DNA of 64,000 nucleotides from assembly GCA_019009955.1 (NCBI GenBank), contig CM032231.1, positions 46,050,001-46,114,000 on the forward strand. The letters are read 5' to 3'. Shown in pieces: positions 50,401-62,000 of this stretch. Below the pieces are notes generated by a model, which worked only from the letters and a program-made list of their open reading frames with translations, had not been told where the DNA came from and made no database searches. The position numbers and the translations under genes are program-made. Each line of letters opens with the position of its first letter. Position 1 is the stretch's first letter. The DNA is from Riptortus pedestris. Lineage: Eukaryota; Arthropoda; Insecta; Hemiptera; Alydidae.

Positions 50401-51802
50401 ACTAATAATAACAGAGTTATTTAGAATTTTTTAAATTTTACTCCTTCTCCTAAAACCCCTCTGATCCTGGTCCGATGTCAGCCATTAAAGAGTTTCGCAT
50501 TCAACCAAAGTTATGAGTGCTAGAGCATCCACAGATATAGTAAACAGGCAATGGTAATGCATTAGGTACTATTTTTTTTATCCCTGCACTAGAAGTGCTA
50601 AGTTCAAAATTGATTTAGCTACAAGGTCATTGGGTACCTAGGTTAGACTTCTATCCATTCTCTCAGTGACTACTCATCATCAATGAAGTAGTTGATTGTG
50701 TAAAGAAGTACTGATGTTTAGTCAGTAATGCTACAACAATATATATGGGGCTCAGGTTAGCCATGCGAGTTAAAGCGTTGACCTTTATCTCACATGGCAA
50801 ACCTAGAGTGACGAGTTCGATTCTTGCCTGGGCAAAGGAAATTATTTAGTGACGAAATTCATTAAATAACATCCTAAAATCCCACCCTGGCTAGAAATGG
50901 GTGGTAACCTGTAGATAGCCCGTCCCAATTAGCCTGAGTTGCAAAAAGTGGACGTTAATAAATAATAATAATAATAATAAATACAACAATATTTCAGGAG
51001 ATGTGTCAAGGTGGCCACTTGACCTCCCAACAAAGTGGTGTCGCAGGTCTAAATAAATATATAACACATAAAATATATTCTGTATTCAGTTTATTGGTCC
51101 AGTGACTTTTTTATCACAGTGAATTACATGACATCTGAGTACCAACAATATCTATTTGTTTCTTTATTAGTGTCGCCAATATGCTATTTTGGCAACCCTT
51201 GAAATGATATTTGTACAAGCCAGGACTTTTAACATATAAAGTTATTAAACGTATGGGTAAGATAGAGGTTCCATATGTAAAATGTTAGGGTGCCATTTGT
51301 GTATTAATAACAAACTTTACAGTTAAAATGCTGAGATTATAATAAAAATAACTTGATAGGGAAAATTGAGATAGAATTTTATTTTTTAGATACATAATGT
51401 TTATTTTGGGCACAAAATACAGATCAATACACAAACCTGTTCTATGTATTGCTTTACATAGTTATCAAATTTGCATTCAGATTCCACGCAAACTTGAAGA
51501 AATTCATTGAACATATTCAACTTGGTAATACAGTCAATGCATATGTACTGAGGCTTAGAATCATCTTTTCTAATCTAAAAACAAAAATTGTATAGTCTGG
51601 CTACATTTCTGGTACATAAAATCAAACCATTACAGGAAAATATTACATTCAGATTAGGAAAGCATTCTTTTATTTTCACATCAATTTTGCTTCCAGCATT
51701 ATCGAATATAGGCAGAACTTTATCTCTTATTTGAGAACAAAGCCTGCACACATTGAGTTTAAATAACTGCCCATGGGGCACATATTGGTTTTCAATACTC
51801 AT
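47416..51802 (-). CDS. ZAD domain C2H2 zinc-finger protein
   Basis: Predicted nuclear DNA-binding regulator of the ZAD (zinc-finger-associated domain) class, a family expanded in insects. Four coding exons on the minus strand, 51802-51647, 51574-51437, 48891-48497 and 47956-47416, splice in frame to 409 aa. The ZAD (residues about 17-90) has CRLC (Cys19, Cys22) and CIDC (Cys64, Cys67), the four zinc ligands, and mediates dimerisation in this family. A low-complexity, Ser/Asn/Lys-rich linker fills exon 3. Exon 4 encodes six C2H2 fingers, starting with YTCVVCGHSF, HKCDKCDKAF, FVCHTCQKSF, FSCTDCGKSF, YSCTLCGKAF and FNCSLCSKSF, mostly joined by TGE/DKP-type linkers (HTGERPF, HTGDKPY). All finger ligands are intact. 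Orthology to a named gene cannot be assigned. The intron 48892-51436 holds two SINEs and degenerate repeats. Confidence 0.94.
49095..49310 (+). repeat. tRNA-derived SINE, family 2
   Basis: A head like a tRNA promoter: GCGCTGGTGGTCATGCAGGT (A-box region) and GTGCAGGTTCGATGCATGCC (B box), then GCGCTATCAGAGCGCATTGA, a perfect 8-bp stem with a 4-nt loop, and CCTCGGAGTGACTAACGAAT. The body differs from family 1. It is followed by GAGGTAAATTTTTTTT. It is a single copy in this window, within the zinc-finger gene's intron. Confidence 0.65.
50210..50530 (+). repeat. Very degenerate family R body
   Basis: ACAGTTAAATGTCAAGTCCA, ATTGGTTGTAAATAAC, TTTGACTAATAATAACAGAG and TCCTGGTCCGATGTCAGCCA, TTAAAGAG are in family order but heavily diverged. 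Confidence 0.5.
50750..50983 (+). repeat. tRNA-derived SINE family 1, full length
   Basis: Best copy: A-box region TTAGCCATGCGAGTTAAAGC (50757 on), B box GAGTTCGATTCTTGCC, body CATTAAATAACATCC, CACCCTGGCTAGAAATGGGT, GGTAACCTGTAGATAGCCCG, TCCCAATTAGCC, GTGGACGTTAATAAATAATA, and an (AAT)n tail. A RNA polymerase III promoter within a tRNA-like head plus a simple tail is the standard SINE layout. Confidence 0.88.
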
Positions 51803-52349
51803 GTTTGATTTGCTTTGAACTAATGATAAAATAGTTGAGGATATCCTACATATTACACCTCATTCCTTCTAAGACAGTAACTTTTGTTTGGAGTTGCATA
51901 ATATAAAGCACTCCGCTTGAAAGAAACAATTCTACATATATTCAGTAGTATTTATTCCATATAATCACAAGTTAAAGTCCAATTAAATCAAAGTTTTTAC
52001 AATAGATATTAAAGAATTCAATTTCTTTCGGGAACGGAACACAATTTTTTCGAATTTTTATCCGTGCACTCCCGAATTCATACAATTTACATGAAATCTC
52101 CATTTCTATACTTTTTGAATTCACAAGTATCTAATACAAACAACAATGTAAACTAATGATAACAGTTATCATCGTTCGAAAACGAACTACTCAACTCTTT
52201 TGCAATCGATAGAATGTTTTGATTTCCCATTCGATCTATAAGACTGCTTTGCCCATTTAAACGCATTTGTTCTTTTCAACTTTACGCAGACACCAAAATT
52301 TTTAATATTTATAAAAAATAAAGTATATTCCTTTGAGAAAATGTAGTAT

Positions 52350-52530
52350 ACATAATATGGCTCCATACAATTTTTCGATTCGACGCATGATAAATGAGAT
52401 ACTAAAATTTATTGAAATCCCCACTCCCATTGGTCTGATTTCAGCCAATAAAGATCTTTAGTTTTACAAAAAAAAGTTTAAATATCCAGTTTGGTAACGA
52501 TCAAACAAAAATTAGTTTATTATATATAAA
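52350..52530 (+). repeat. Family R body fragment directly upstream of a full copy
   Basis: CTCCATACAATTTTTCGATT, CGACGCATGATAAATGAGAT, TGGTCTGATTTCAGCCAATA, TTTAAATATCCAGTTTGGTA, ACGATCAAACAAAAATTAG: the body of another copy ending just before 52531. Confidence 0.8.
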
Positions 52531-52938
52531 AACTCCGTCACACAGGGGCTGCGTAAACTAAGCAGATTTCCCACGTGAAGTTATATAATAGAGAAATCTC
52601 CATATGAGAGTCGAACTGTTACGGTAAAGGGCTAGCTTTTGGCGAGAAACTGTCATTCCTTATCGGCCCAAATTTAATAAAAATGCAAATATCTCGGTTA
52701 ATATTCAAGATAGAGAATAAATGCATAGAACAATATTTATAGTAAATTTAATTTAAAATAAGATTGTTTCTATACAATTTTTTGATTTACGTATGGTAAC
52801 AGAGATTTTTCGAAAATCCCCCCTCCCAATGGTCCGATTTCAGCCATTAACGAACTTGATCTGTCTTTTTGCATAAAACGTTTAAATATCGAGTTTGGTA
52901 ACGATCAAACAAAATTGCGACCGCTAGAGCGTTAACAG

Positions 52939-52994
<56 letters not shown>

Positions 52995-53114
52995 GAATGG
53001 ACCTCATTTTCGTCATCTCCTGGGTAGGATCGATGGACATTTGAAGAAAATTTTCGAAAATCGCGTCATGAGTACGACCTCAATAGCTGATTTCCCTTAA
53101 GGGAAATCTGCTAA
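52531..53114 (+). repeat. Family R repeat, complete short form (584 bp), best-preserved copy
   Basis: 5' module AACTCCGTCACACAGGGGCT, GCGTAAACTAAGCAGATTTC, CCACGTGAAG; body CTCGGTTAATATTCAAGATA, CCGATTTCAGCCATTAACGA, TCGAGTTTGGTAACGATCAA, CGACCGCTAGAGCGTTAACA; AT tract 52943-52989; 3' module GGACCTCATTTTCGTCATCT, CCTGGGTAGGATCGATGGAC, GCGTCATGAGTACGACCTCA; palindrome GATTTCCCTTAAGGGAAATC at 53089-53108, then TGCTAA. Confidence 0.95.
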
Positions 53115-53126
53115 TAAATAAATACA

Positions 53127-53252
53127 GTTTTGAAGGGACCTCATTTTCGTCATCTCCTAGTAGGACCCATGGCCATTTGAGGAAATTTTTCGAAAATCAG
53201 TCCATGAGTACGACCTCAATAGCCGATTTCTGATGAAAGGAAATCTGCTAAT
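53127..53252 (+). repeat. Second family R 3' module in tandem
   Basis: GGGACCTCATTTTCGTCATC, TAGGACCCATGGCCATTTGA, CCATGAGTACGACCTCAATA, GCCGATTTCTGATGAAAGGA, AATCTGCTAA: another copy of only the 3' module, about 12 bp after the end of the full copy. Confidence 0.85.
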
Positions 53253-54206
53253 AAAGTCATCATTGACTGTTAAATGCTCAAACTAATAATCAGGATGAAA
53301 ATTAACATCAATATATCCACTTGACAGTTTTTATTTAGCACTGTACTTATACTGCAGCCCTTACAGTATTAAATAATTCAAAATTTAAATGATAGCTGAT
53401 ACTGTATTAAATAATTCAAATTTAAATGATAGCTGGACACTGATGATGGGGCTTAGGCCCTGAAAGACTACTAATGTTGTCATCAATCTATCAAGGGAAG
53501 CTTCTAATGTTTACTTTAACCCATATGAATAAAATTAAAGTAGTTACATTTTCAAAAGATGTTTCAGAACAAAAGGTGGAATGAAGTGAATTAGGGTTGT
53601 TGAAATAGTTTTGAATCCCTGAGAATGGCCTATCGAGAGGGGTGAGAATGCCCCTGACATTTGGGATCTTACCTTTTAAACAATATATATCGACAGTCAA
53701 GTAAGTATATTCCTTTATTTTGTCTGGACAATGAATGAAAAAATGGAGAAAGAAAAATAATTCCATCAAAAGGTCTATTACCAATTAATCCAGTTCACTG
53801 TTTCATTATTGTACTTTGCGAGATCAGTTACCAAAATTTCCAGCACCACTAATAAGTATTGCACCTCCGTTATGATTGCATCAATAAAGAACCTTAAGTA
53901 ATTTTATTACTTTTATATTAGGGAAATGAATAAAAGTCATCCTGAAAAATAATTTATTTATACATATAGTAGGGTCTATTGGGTAACAGTTGTTCATGAG
54001 ATTATATTTGACAATTTTTTTTTAACAATAAATAAATTTAGAATATTGGAACTACATGGTTTATATACTGGAAAGATGTCACCATTTTTCTAATAAATAT
54101 TTTAATGAAGAGAATAAACCATTAATATACAAAGAATCTCAAAACATTAAAGTTATAGGGAGTAAGAGGAAGTTATAATTATTCAATGGTGAATAATAAC
54201 TAAGAG
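53253..54206. other. Intergenic and DDX54 3' UTR sequence, nothing recognised
   Basis: AT-rich. A short doubled piece (TATTAAATAATTCAAA, about 53369-53425) is the only notable structure. No coding exon. DDX54's 3' UTR ends somewhere here; TTTATT runs on the plus strand (for instance near 53952) could be its AATAAA. Confidence 0.4.
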
Positions 54207-55979
54207 TTAACGTTTCCTATTGCCTTTTTTTTTATGTCGACCATGGCGCCTTCTTTTCTTTTCTAGTTGTTCTCTGGCTTTAACAATTTGTTCTGGTCGT
54301 TTTAACTCTAATTTCTTCTTCATTTCCAACTTCAAATTATGTTTAGCCCAATGAGTGTTTGGAGGAGGTTTCTTTTTCCCTGAAAAAACAACAACAATTA
54401 GACATGTGGTATTACTGTGATGTGATGTGTGGGTGTGTGAGGAAGAGGAAGAAGTGTATGTATGAGTAAAATACAATATAAATTTCCATTAATTTTGTTG
54501 TTATGTAACATATGGCCCGTAGTAAAGAAAATATTGACAATTTTAAGTTATACATCCTTCCCTAACTTCATTCCCTTTGGGCGGATTTTAACCATTAACT
54601 AAAACAATAATGAATGATCTTATCATGAAATTCATAAACATGTAGTTCGGGAATGATGATGTAAACATTTTACCCATTACCATTTTAACAAAGGCATGCA
54701 CAACCCTGCTGATGCATCAACTGGGCGCAAAAATAGTTGTGTAATAAAATGATTGTATGAAATCATGTATCATTTGAACTTTTATTTATCCCTATTCCAT
54801 ATTCTTTTGGCGAAGTGAATTTCTTAAGGTCATTCATTATTTCAACGTATATTTTTTAGTTTTGTATAATTCTCTATATTTGTTTGTATTTTTAAATTTT
54901 TTTATTTTTTATCTACAAAAAATTACTGTTGTAACGTGAACTACCTTGACGCCACATGACAATTTTTGATAAAATTCCACCTGGGATAAATTTTGTCAAG
55001 AGTTTCACAAAGATTCTAACCTCTTAGCAAAGTGCTACGGTGAAGATTCTAGTTTAAAGTTTCAGAAGATGTCTTGAGGCTAATTATTTTTTTACCATGT
55101 GATGCAGACGGCGATTAACATTATTCCTCTAAAGCAAAATGATGTTTTTCCCCAATCACGCATGCTCGCTCGCTTACTCACTAACGCTTGAGTGTTCCTA
55201 TTTTTGGGTATCTTATACTTAGCTTCTCTACAACTCTCATCTGGAAGGACCTAAATGTAACTGAAGTTACTGCTAATTTCTTTGTTCCCCTCAGGAATAA
55301 ATTAACTGAACATATTATGCCAATGAAATAATAACTAAAAATAAAACAAAAAAAAATAATGCACTTGAGGAAACAAATATATGCGAAGTGTACAGTACTT
55401 AACCCTCGGGCAAGTGTGGGACCTTAAAGGTCTGTTTTGTTTGTATAAAATGTTACTGGTAAAAAAAAAATAATACAATAAATAAATGTTGCTTTCTTGT
55501 TGAAATAAACATGCATGCCCTTTTGGAAGATTTTAGCTACTGCAATATGAAGACGCAAACTATAACATATACCTCCTGTCTTGCCCCATTGGCTTGGCAT
55601 CGTGAGAAAATCACTAATAATAAAAATTAAAAAAAAAACTAAAATGTTTATATTACTGATAGGTTGGGATTCTTCATCTTCTTCCTCTGCATTTTGTGAA
55701 AGGGTCTTAGTTTTTTCAAGCCATCCTGCATAGCGACCTGACTTGTATGAAGCAGGAATCCAAGCACCAGACTCAGACTTTATTCTTCCTTCTTTCTTTT
55801 GACCACCAACAGTTACTATTCTCTTTTTCTTTTTGTCCCATACTTTCCTTTGTTTGGGGGCCATTAAACTAGATTCAGTGTCCCCACTTAAGTCTACTCC
55901 AAGTTCATTTGCTTCTCGAGTGAAGTTATTAACTGCAAGTCTGGAAGAACCATAAAAAAAACAAAAATGATAAAATATG

Positions 55980-56020
<41 letters not shown>

Positions 56021-59000
56021 AATATACGAGCACACACATACACTCAAGTAGATCTGTGGCCGATTATTTTGCCTTGAGCACCCAGCTGAACAACCCACCA
56101 ACTAGGTGCTAGTGTATGGCAATGGCTTACAGTCTAATCTTGTGCTGCTAAAAAAATATACCAAAATTGCTTAGTCTACTTTATATATGTGATACAAATT
56201 AATCTACACACAACACTAATTCATAAGCAGGCTCAAAATAAGACAGTTCAAGAGAGCTAACATACCTACACTTCTCATAAACTTAATAAGAGAAAGTCCG
56301 TCACCCAGGGGCTGCGTAAATTAAGTAGATTTCCCACGTGAAGTTTTACAATCGAGAAATCTGCCTAATAACAACTGTAAGTAGAAAGAAACCTCTAAAC
56401 CTATTCACCAGGGACGAATAGTTACGAAAACGGCCGCCAGAGCTCACGGCGGAAAGTCCGAACATAGCTGACTGCTGCCGAGCACACGCAGAATACAAAT
56501 GCAAATAGTTCGGTTAATATTCAAGATACAGAATAAATGTATAGAACAATATTTATAGTAAATTTAATTTTCAATAAGATTGATTCTGTAATATTTTTCG
56601 ATCGACGTATAGTAACGGAGATATTTCGAATTTTCGAAAATCCTCCCCTCTAAACCCCCCTCCCACTGATCCAATTTCAGCCGTTAACGAACTTGATCTT
56701 TCTTTTTACATAAAACGACTAAATATCGAGTTTGGTAACGATCAAACAAAAATTGCGACCGCTAGAGCGTTAACAGACAAATATATATATAATTTTGATC
56801 GGACCTCATTTTCCTCATCTCCTGGGTAGGATCGATGGACATTTGAGGAAATTTTTCAAAACTCGCATCATGAGTACGACCTCAATAGCTGATTTCCCTT
56901 AAAAGTTGCTACAAACACAACAAGTTTCCAAAATTCAGTGAAGTATGCAATATATTAAGTTATTAAAATTGAATTATTTATTGACATCCACTTTTTGCTA
57001 CTAAGGCTAATTGGGACGGGTAATCTACAGGTTACCACCCTTTTCTAGCCAGGGTGGGACTAAGGATTTTATTTAATGAATTCCATCACCAAATAAATTC
57101 TTTGCCCAGGCGGGAATCGAACTCGCCACTCTAGGTTTACCATGTGAGATTAAGTTACATCAATACAAAAAAAAAAGAAAAAAAATTTAATATAAGTCTG
57201 GTATTTTACTTACTCCTTTTCAAATATTTGATCTGATGGTTTATAAGGAATGAAATTTTCCTTGTCTAAAGTTCTCTTTTTTTTCAAGTCTACATTTTCA
57301 CTATCCTTCCTCTTCCGTTTTTTAGCAATGATTTCACTAAAAGTTGATGCTATTTCATCTTTATTACTTAGGGGTAAATTAATTTCATTCCTTTCTTCTG
57401 AAGCTAAAATAGGCAAGGCCAATTATGTATGCAGGAGTATTAAAACTAACTTTAAAACCATAGAAGTTGATGTGAAAGAAATACCTTTTTTTGCATCTAA
57501 TAACTGTTGGATTTTCTGATGGTACGATACTACATTATTCTTGTGTTTACGCCTAGTAGTTTTCATCACAGTATATAATTCAGAATTTGATGATGTGCCA
57601 ATTTCGAATATAGTCTAATAACAATAAATATTACTTAATGAAGTTATATAGAATAAAATCAACCACTAGTCTAAAAATAGAGTAAATTTGGAGGGGGAAA
57701 AAACAAATTTCTAGATTCAGTTTTGTTTACTTTAAAAGAAATAAACTGCACTCATTAAAATAATGGTAGGTTTCAATAACAACAAGTTCCATTTTAATGA
57801 TATGTTCAGTTATTATAAACTAAATCCTATACACAAGCAAATAAACAACAGTAAAATTAATTTGGAAACTCATTTGGTATTAAAAGTTAAAGTTTGATTG
57901 GAATACTGTAATATAGCAATAAACTGGTAAATATGACAGTATTAGACAGAAGATTTACAGTATTATGTATCTGGTGACTGATACAGCTAAGTGCTAATGT
58001 ACTGATTAATTGTATTGCGGGATCTGGAATTTTCCTAGTTGTAGAATTATTAGTTAAATGAGTAGCTAATTGAATAAAATGTACAAAATTGTTTTATTGC
58101 ACCACGTAAAACATGAATTGAAAAGCTATATGCAGGACATATTAGTTTTAATAAATTCAATTCACTATTTTCCTACTTTATTCTTTTGTCAACTGGTTAA
58201 AAAATTCATGTATAACTACACTGAACATATTAAAATACCCTCAAATAAAGTATTTTAAAAAGGCAACACTATCCTTGACTGACATGAAATTATAGTCTAT
58301 AAGCCTAGGAGAAAAAGAAAAGAAAGAAACTTACACCTGGAGGCCGGTAGTTCTTAATCCCAGCGAGAAGTTCACTCTTACCAGCTATGTCCTCAACACC
58401 AAACAAAGGACTATCTCCAATTTGAAGGAGTGATACTTCTTTTGAGCGACGGACACTTTCCATAGATGCACCAGTTCGGCATTGAATGTATCGCTTATAG
58501 GCATTTTCACTTACTTTTCTTAAACTTTCCTGAAAATATAAATTGTCATGAATAATCATAATTAATGAAATCCAAAAATAGGAAATAAATAAGTCCAATA
58601 GACTAATTATTTTTCATATTTTTAAGAAATTTTGTGGATTCTGTACGTCTTCTTCTAAAGAACATTTATATATTATACATGCAAAAGCCAACATAAAAAA
58701 AAAAAAAAAAATATGTCTACCAGATTAATGTAAACTTCTGGTTTTATTTTTATCTAATACCTAAGAACATTTTCTAAAATAATTACTGTCATTTTACCCT
58801 GACAAATTATGTTATATAACATTCATAGTCAAGCTAAATGGCATCTAGAACACAGTTTCTTAGGTTACATCTGGCCCTGACGCGAAAGAACCATATAAGG
58901 ATTTTTGATTATTTACATTCTCTTCACCTTTTAGATGTTCTTTACAATGCAGTATTATAGTTATTGATAAACAAAAGTGTTTAGAAATGAATTTAACTTT

Positions 59001-62000
59001 TGCCATCTATATCTCTGCATATTTATAATTTAAAACAGGCATTTTCAAAGTGTCCCAAACTGATCATCCCAATAATCTTTTATCATTGAGAAGTGATTTC
59101 AGAAAATCTATCTTCTTCCAAAATAAAGAGAATTTGAATGAAACCACAATGAAAATCTATTAATAAATTCAGATGCTGGAATGTCTAAAAAATGTCTTAA
59201 TTGTAAGTCCATCCAGCTAGAAGTTGAAAAAGACTGACAAACAAGTTGATTGGATGGATAAGAAGATCCTTGGAAGAGACAGGATATAATTATTAATGAT
59301 ATTATTGTCTACTTATTTTGGATTATTAATTATTTACCAACTCAGATCCAGAAAAATGAGCTGCATTTAATGAGGTCAATAGTGGGTCTAGTAGATCATC
59401 GGGGACTTTACCAAGGCAAGCAGTGTCTGTGGCACCTGATGAAGCAATGGTCAATGGTTTGCCCAAGAACAAAAGCAGATCAAGAAGATAGCACAATTCA
59501 TCTCCACTAACTAGACAAATAGCATGCCCTTCACGACCAGCTCGAGCACAGCGACCTGTTAACAATTGTAAAAAAAAATTCCACTAAGAACAAGAACATA
59601 TCTTTGACGTTCAGCTGACAAAACTCAAAGAATTAGAATGTGTTAGCTTTCCTAAAGCCGAGGACAGAGAGAGGTAAGTGTTAATCAGCCGATGGCAACA
59701 GACAAACAGAGGAGGACATCCTGTATCCTTGGCTCATTGATAATTGTAAGAGACAACCTTTTCCACTGCATTATTTGCATTTTCTCATCTTAGCAAACAA
59801 TTGTTCATCACTTGAATTTTTAATAGTAATTAGATATATTGTCTCATCACTTTGTTTACAATTTTATTTATGACCCTTAAAATCTTAAGTTTCTAGTGGT
59901 CCCCTCAATATATCTTTCTTTTAAAATATATATATCAAAGATATTTAAATCTTCCATAATTAAATTTATACGTGTTAATCATTTACAAACATCAAACATA
60001 CTATCAAATTTATACAATATATTCTTCTTGTATGGGAATATAGGGTATAGAAGCTATCTCTGCCACTTAGGTGATGAAAAGAAGCTACCATACTAATTGA
60101 GAATCTATACCAAATTTATTATTACCTTTGCACAAACACTCAAAACCACCACAGTATATTTTAACTTGAACAGACCTCATTTTTGTCATCATCTAGGTAG
60201 GACATTTGAAGATATTTTTGAAAAATCATGTTGAGTACAACCTCAATAGCTGATAACCCTTATAGGAAATCTCTTAAAATGAACAACTTAAATAAGAAAT
60301 ATTGTGACTATTGTCAACAAAACTTTTAAAAGACCTTTCGGATGTGATTATAAACAAATCTGAGATGGGTTTTCTAGCACTCCTATTAAATAAAAATAAT
60401 ACTTAGTTGTACTTCATTCAAAAATATTCCATTTCAAAGTGATATAAGATATCTCTGTTCAAATGCATCAGATCGAAAAATGTTATAGGAGATAATTTAT
60501 AGATGTTTTCATGATTAACAAAAGAGGTCCTATACACAATTTTTTATATTTCTAATATGTATGGAGAAATTAGCAATTTTTTAAATTTCATCCTCTTCTA
60601 AACCCCTCAACCTCTTAGTTGATTTTGATCAAAACGGGAGGTGAACAATGAATAAATGAACGACTACCTTATAACAATCCTAAATATCTCCCACAATCTA
60701 AGGGTAGGGGCTTTATAGGTATGCCACATACACACAGATGTCACACTAAAACTAGTCAAAATGGGATCTGGCAAATTAACTAAGTCTGTTAAAATCTGAA
60801 AACATAACATTTTTATGACATCCTTTACTTCGGCATACATCCTTTACTTCGTACAAAGCAGTAAAAAATTAGCAATAGATTTTGAAATTTATACTTTGAA
60901 ATATGATATAAATGTTTCATTTTTTTTTATTGAATATACTAGATATGAAACCTATGCAGTTACTTACCAACCCTATGAACAAAAAGTTTCACTTTAGCTG
61001 GAAAATTGTAATTTATAACATAATCAAGATGAGGTATGTCAATACCACGAGCAGCAACATCAGTTACCACAAGGACTTTAACTTGGCCTGTCTGAAATTT
61101 TGCAACATTAATTTTTCTAGCACTTGGATCTAGATCAGAATAAATGTAAGTACTTGAAATCCCATTTTCCTTCAGAATCTAAAAAAATACAAAGCTCGAA
61201 TGTAATTAATGATTGATTGATGATTAATACACTGTAATAAAAATGAAACACAAGCATTGTTGTTTAAGTAAGGAGTTAAGAAATTTGAAAGATAAGGTGC
61301 ACATTTATTGTATTAAAAAAATTCAAATGATTTTTTATATGGTTATTTAGATAAATACAAAATAAATTTAACAAATATTTCAAGAGTTTATACAGGCACT
61401 GAACATTAAATGTAATCATCTCAAAAAAGCCATTGATATTTGCAAAATTTATATTCTGACCCCTTAATATATGTTAGAAGTTACTTAATTATATTTGTCC
61501 ACCAATTATATATGTATATTATAACTTGCAAATAACGGAAAAAGTCAGGGACACCTGCCTAGTGTGATCTCATCTCACCCTGAAATCCATATTTCTTGCG
61601 TAATAAGAAGCTTTTGTAATGTGGAATTGGAATTTAAGCTGGACATGAGATGTTCAGTAACTCAGTCACTCACGCAGGGGCTGCATAAACTAAGCAGATT
61701 TCCCAAGTTCTGGTATGACACACTTGTGATCACTAGTTATTTATATGTAAAAAACCGATGAATAGAAGGGGGGGGGTTACTGAAGACAGAAAACAATAAA
61801 GTACAAATAACTCGCTTAATACTTGAGTTATCAAAAATGCATAGAGCAACAATTGGAGAAAATCAAAAGTGTAACAAGATATTTTGAATTTACTAATCCC
61901 CCCACCTCTAAGCCACCATCATTCCAGGTCCGATTTCAGCCAATAACAAATGTGAACTTTAGTGTTGACTGAAACAGCTAAATATCGAGTATGGTATAGA

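Noticed and set aside
50757..50830. tRNA gene
   Set aside because: A and B boxes are present but there is no cloverleaf-compatible tRNA; the sequence continues into a SINE body with a simple tail.
55573..55613. A 41-bp mini-exon of DDX54 bounded by AG and GT
   Set aside because: Its phase does not fit the donor at 55657, while direct joining of 55657 to 54379 keeps the frame and gives a DDX54-like junction.
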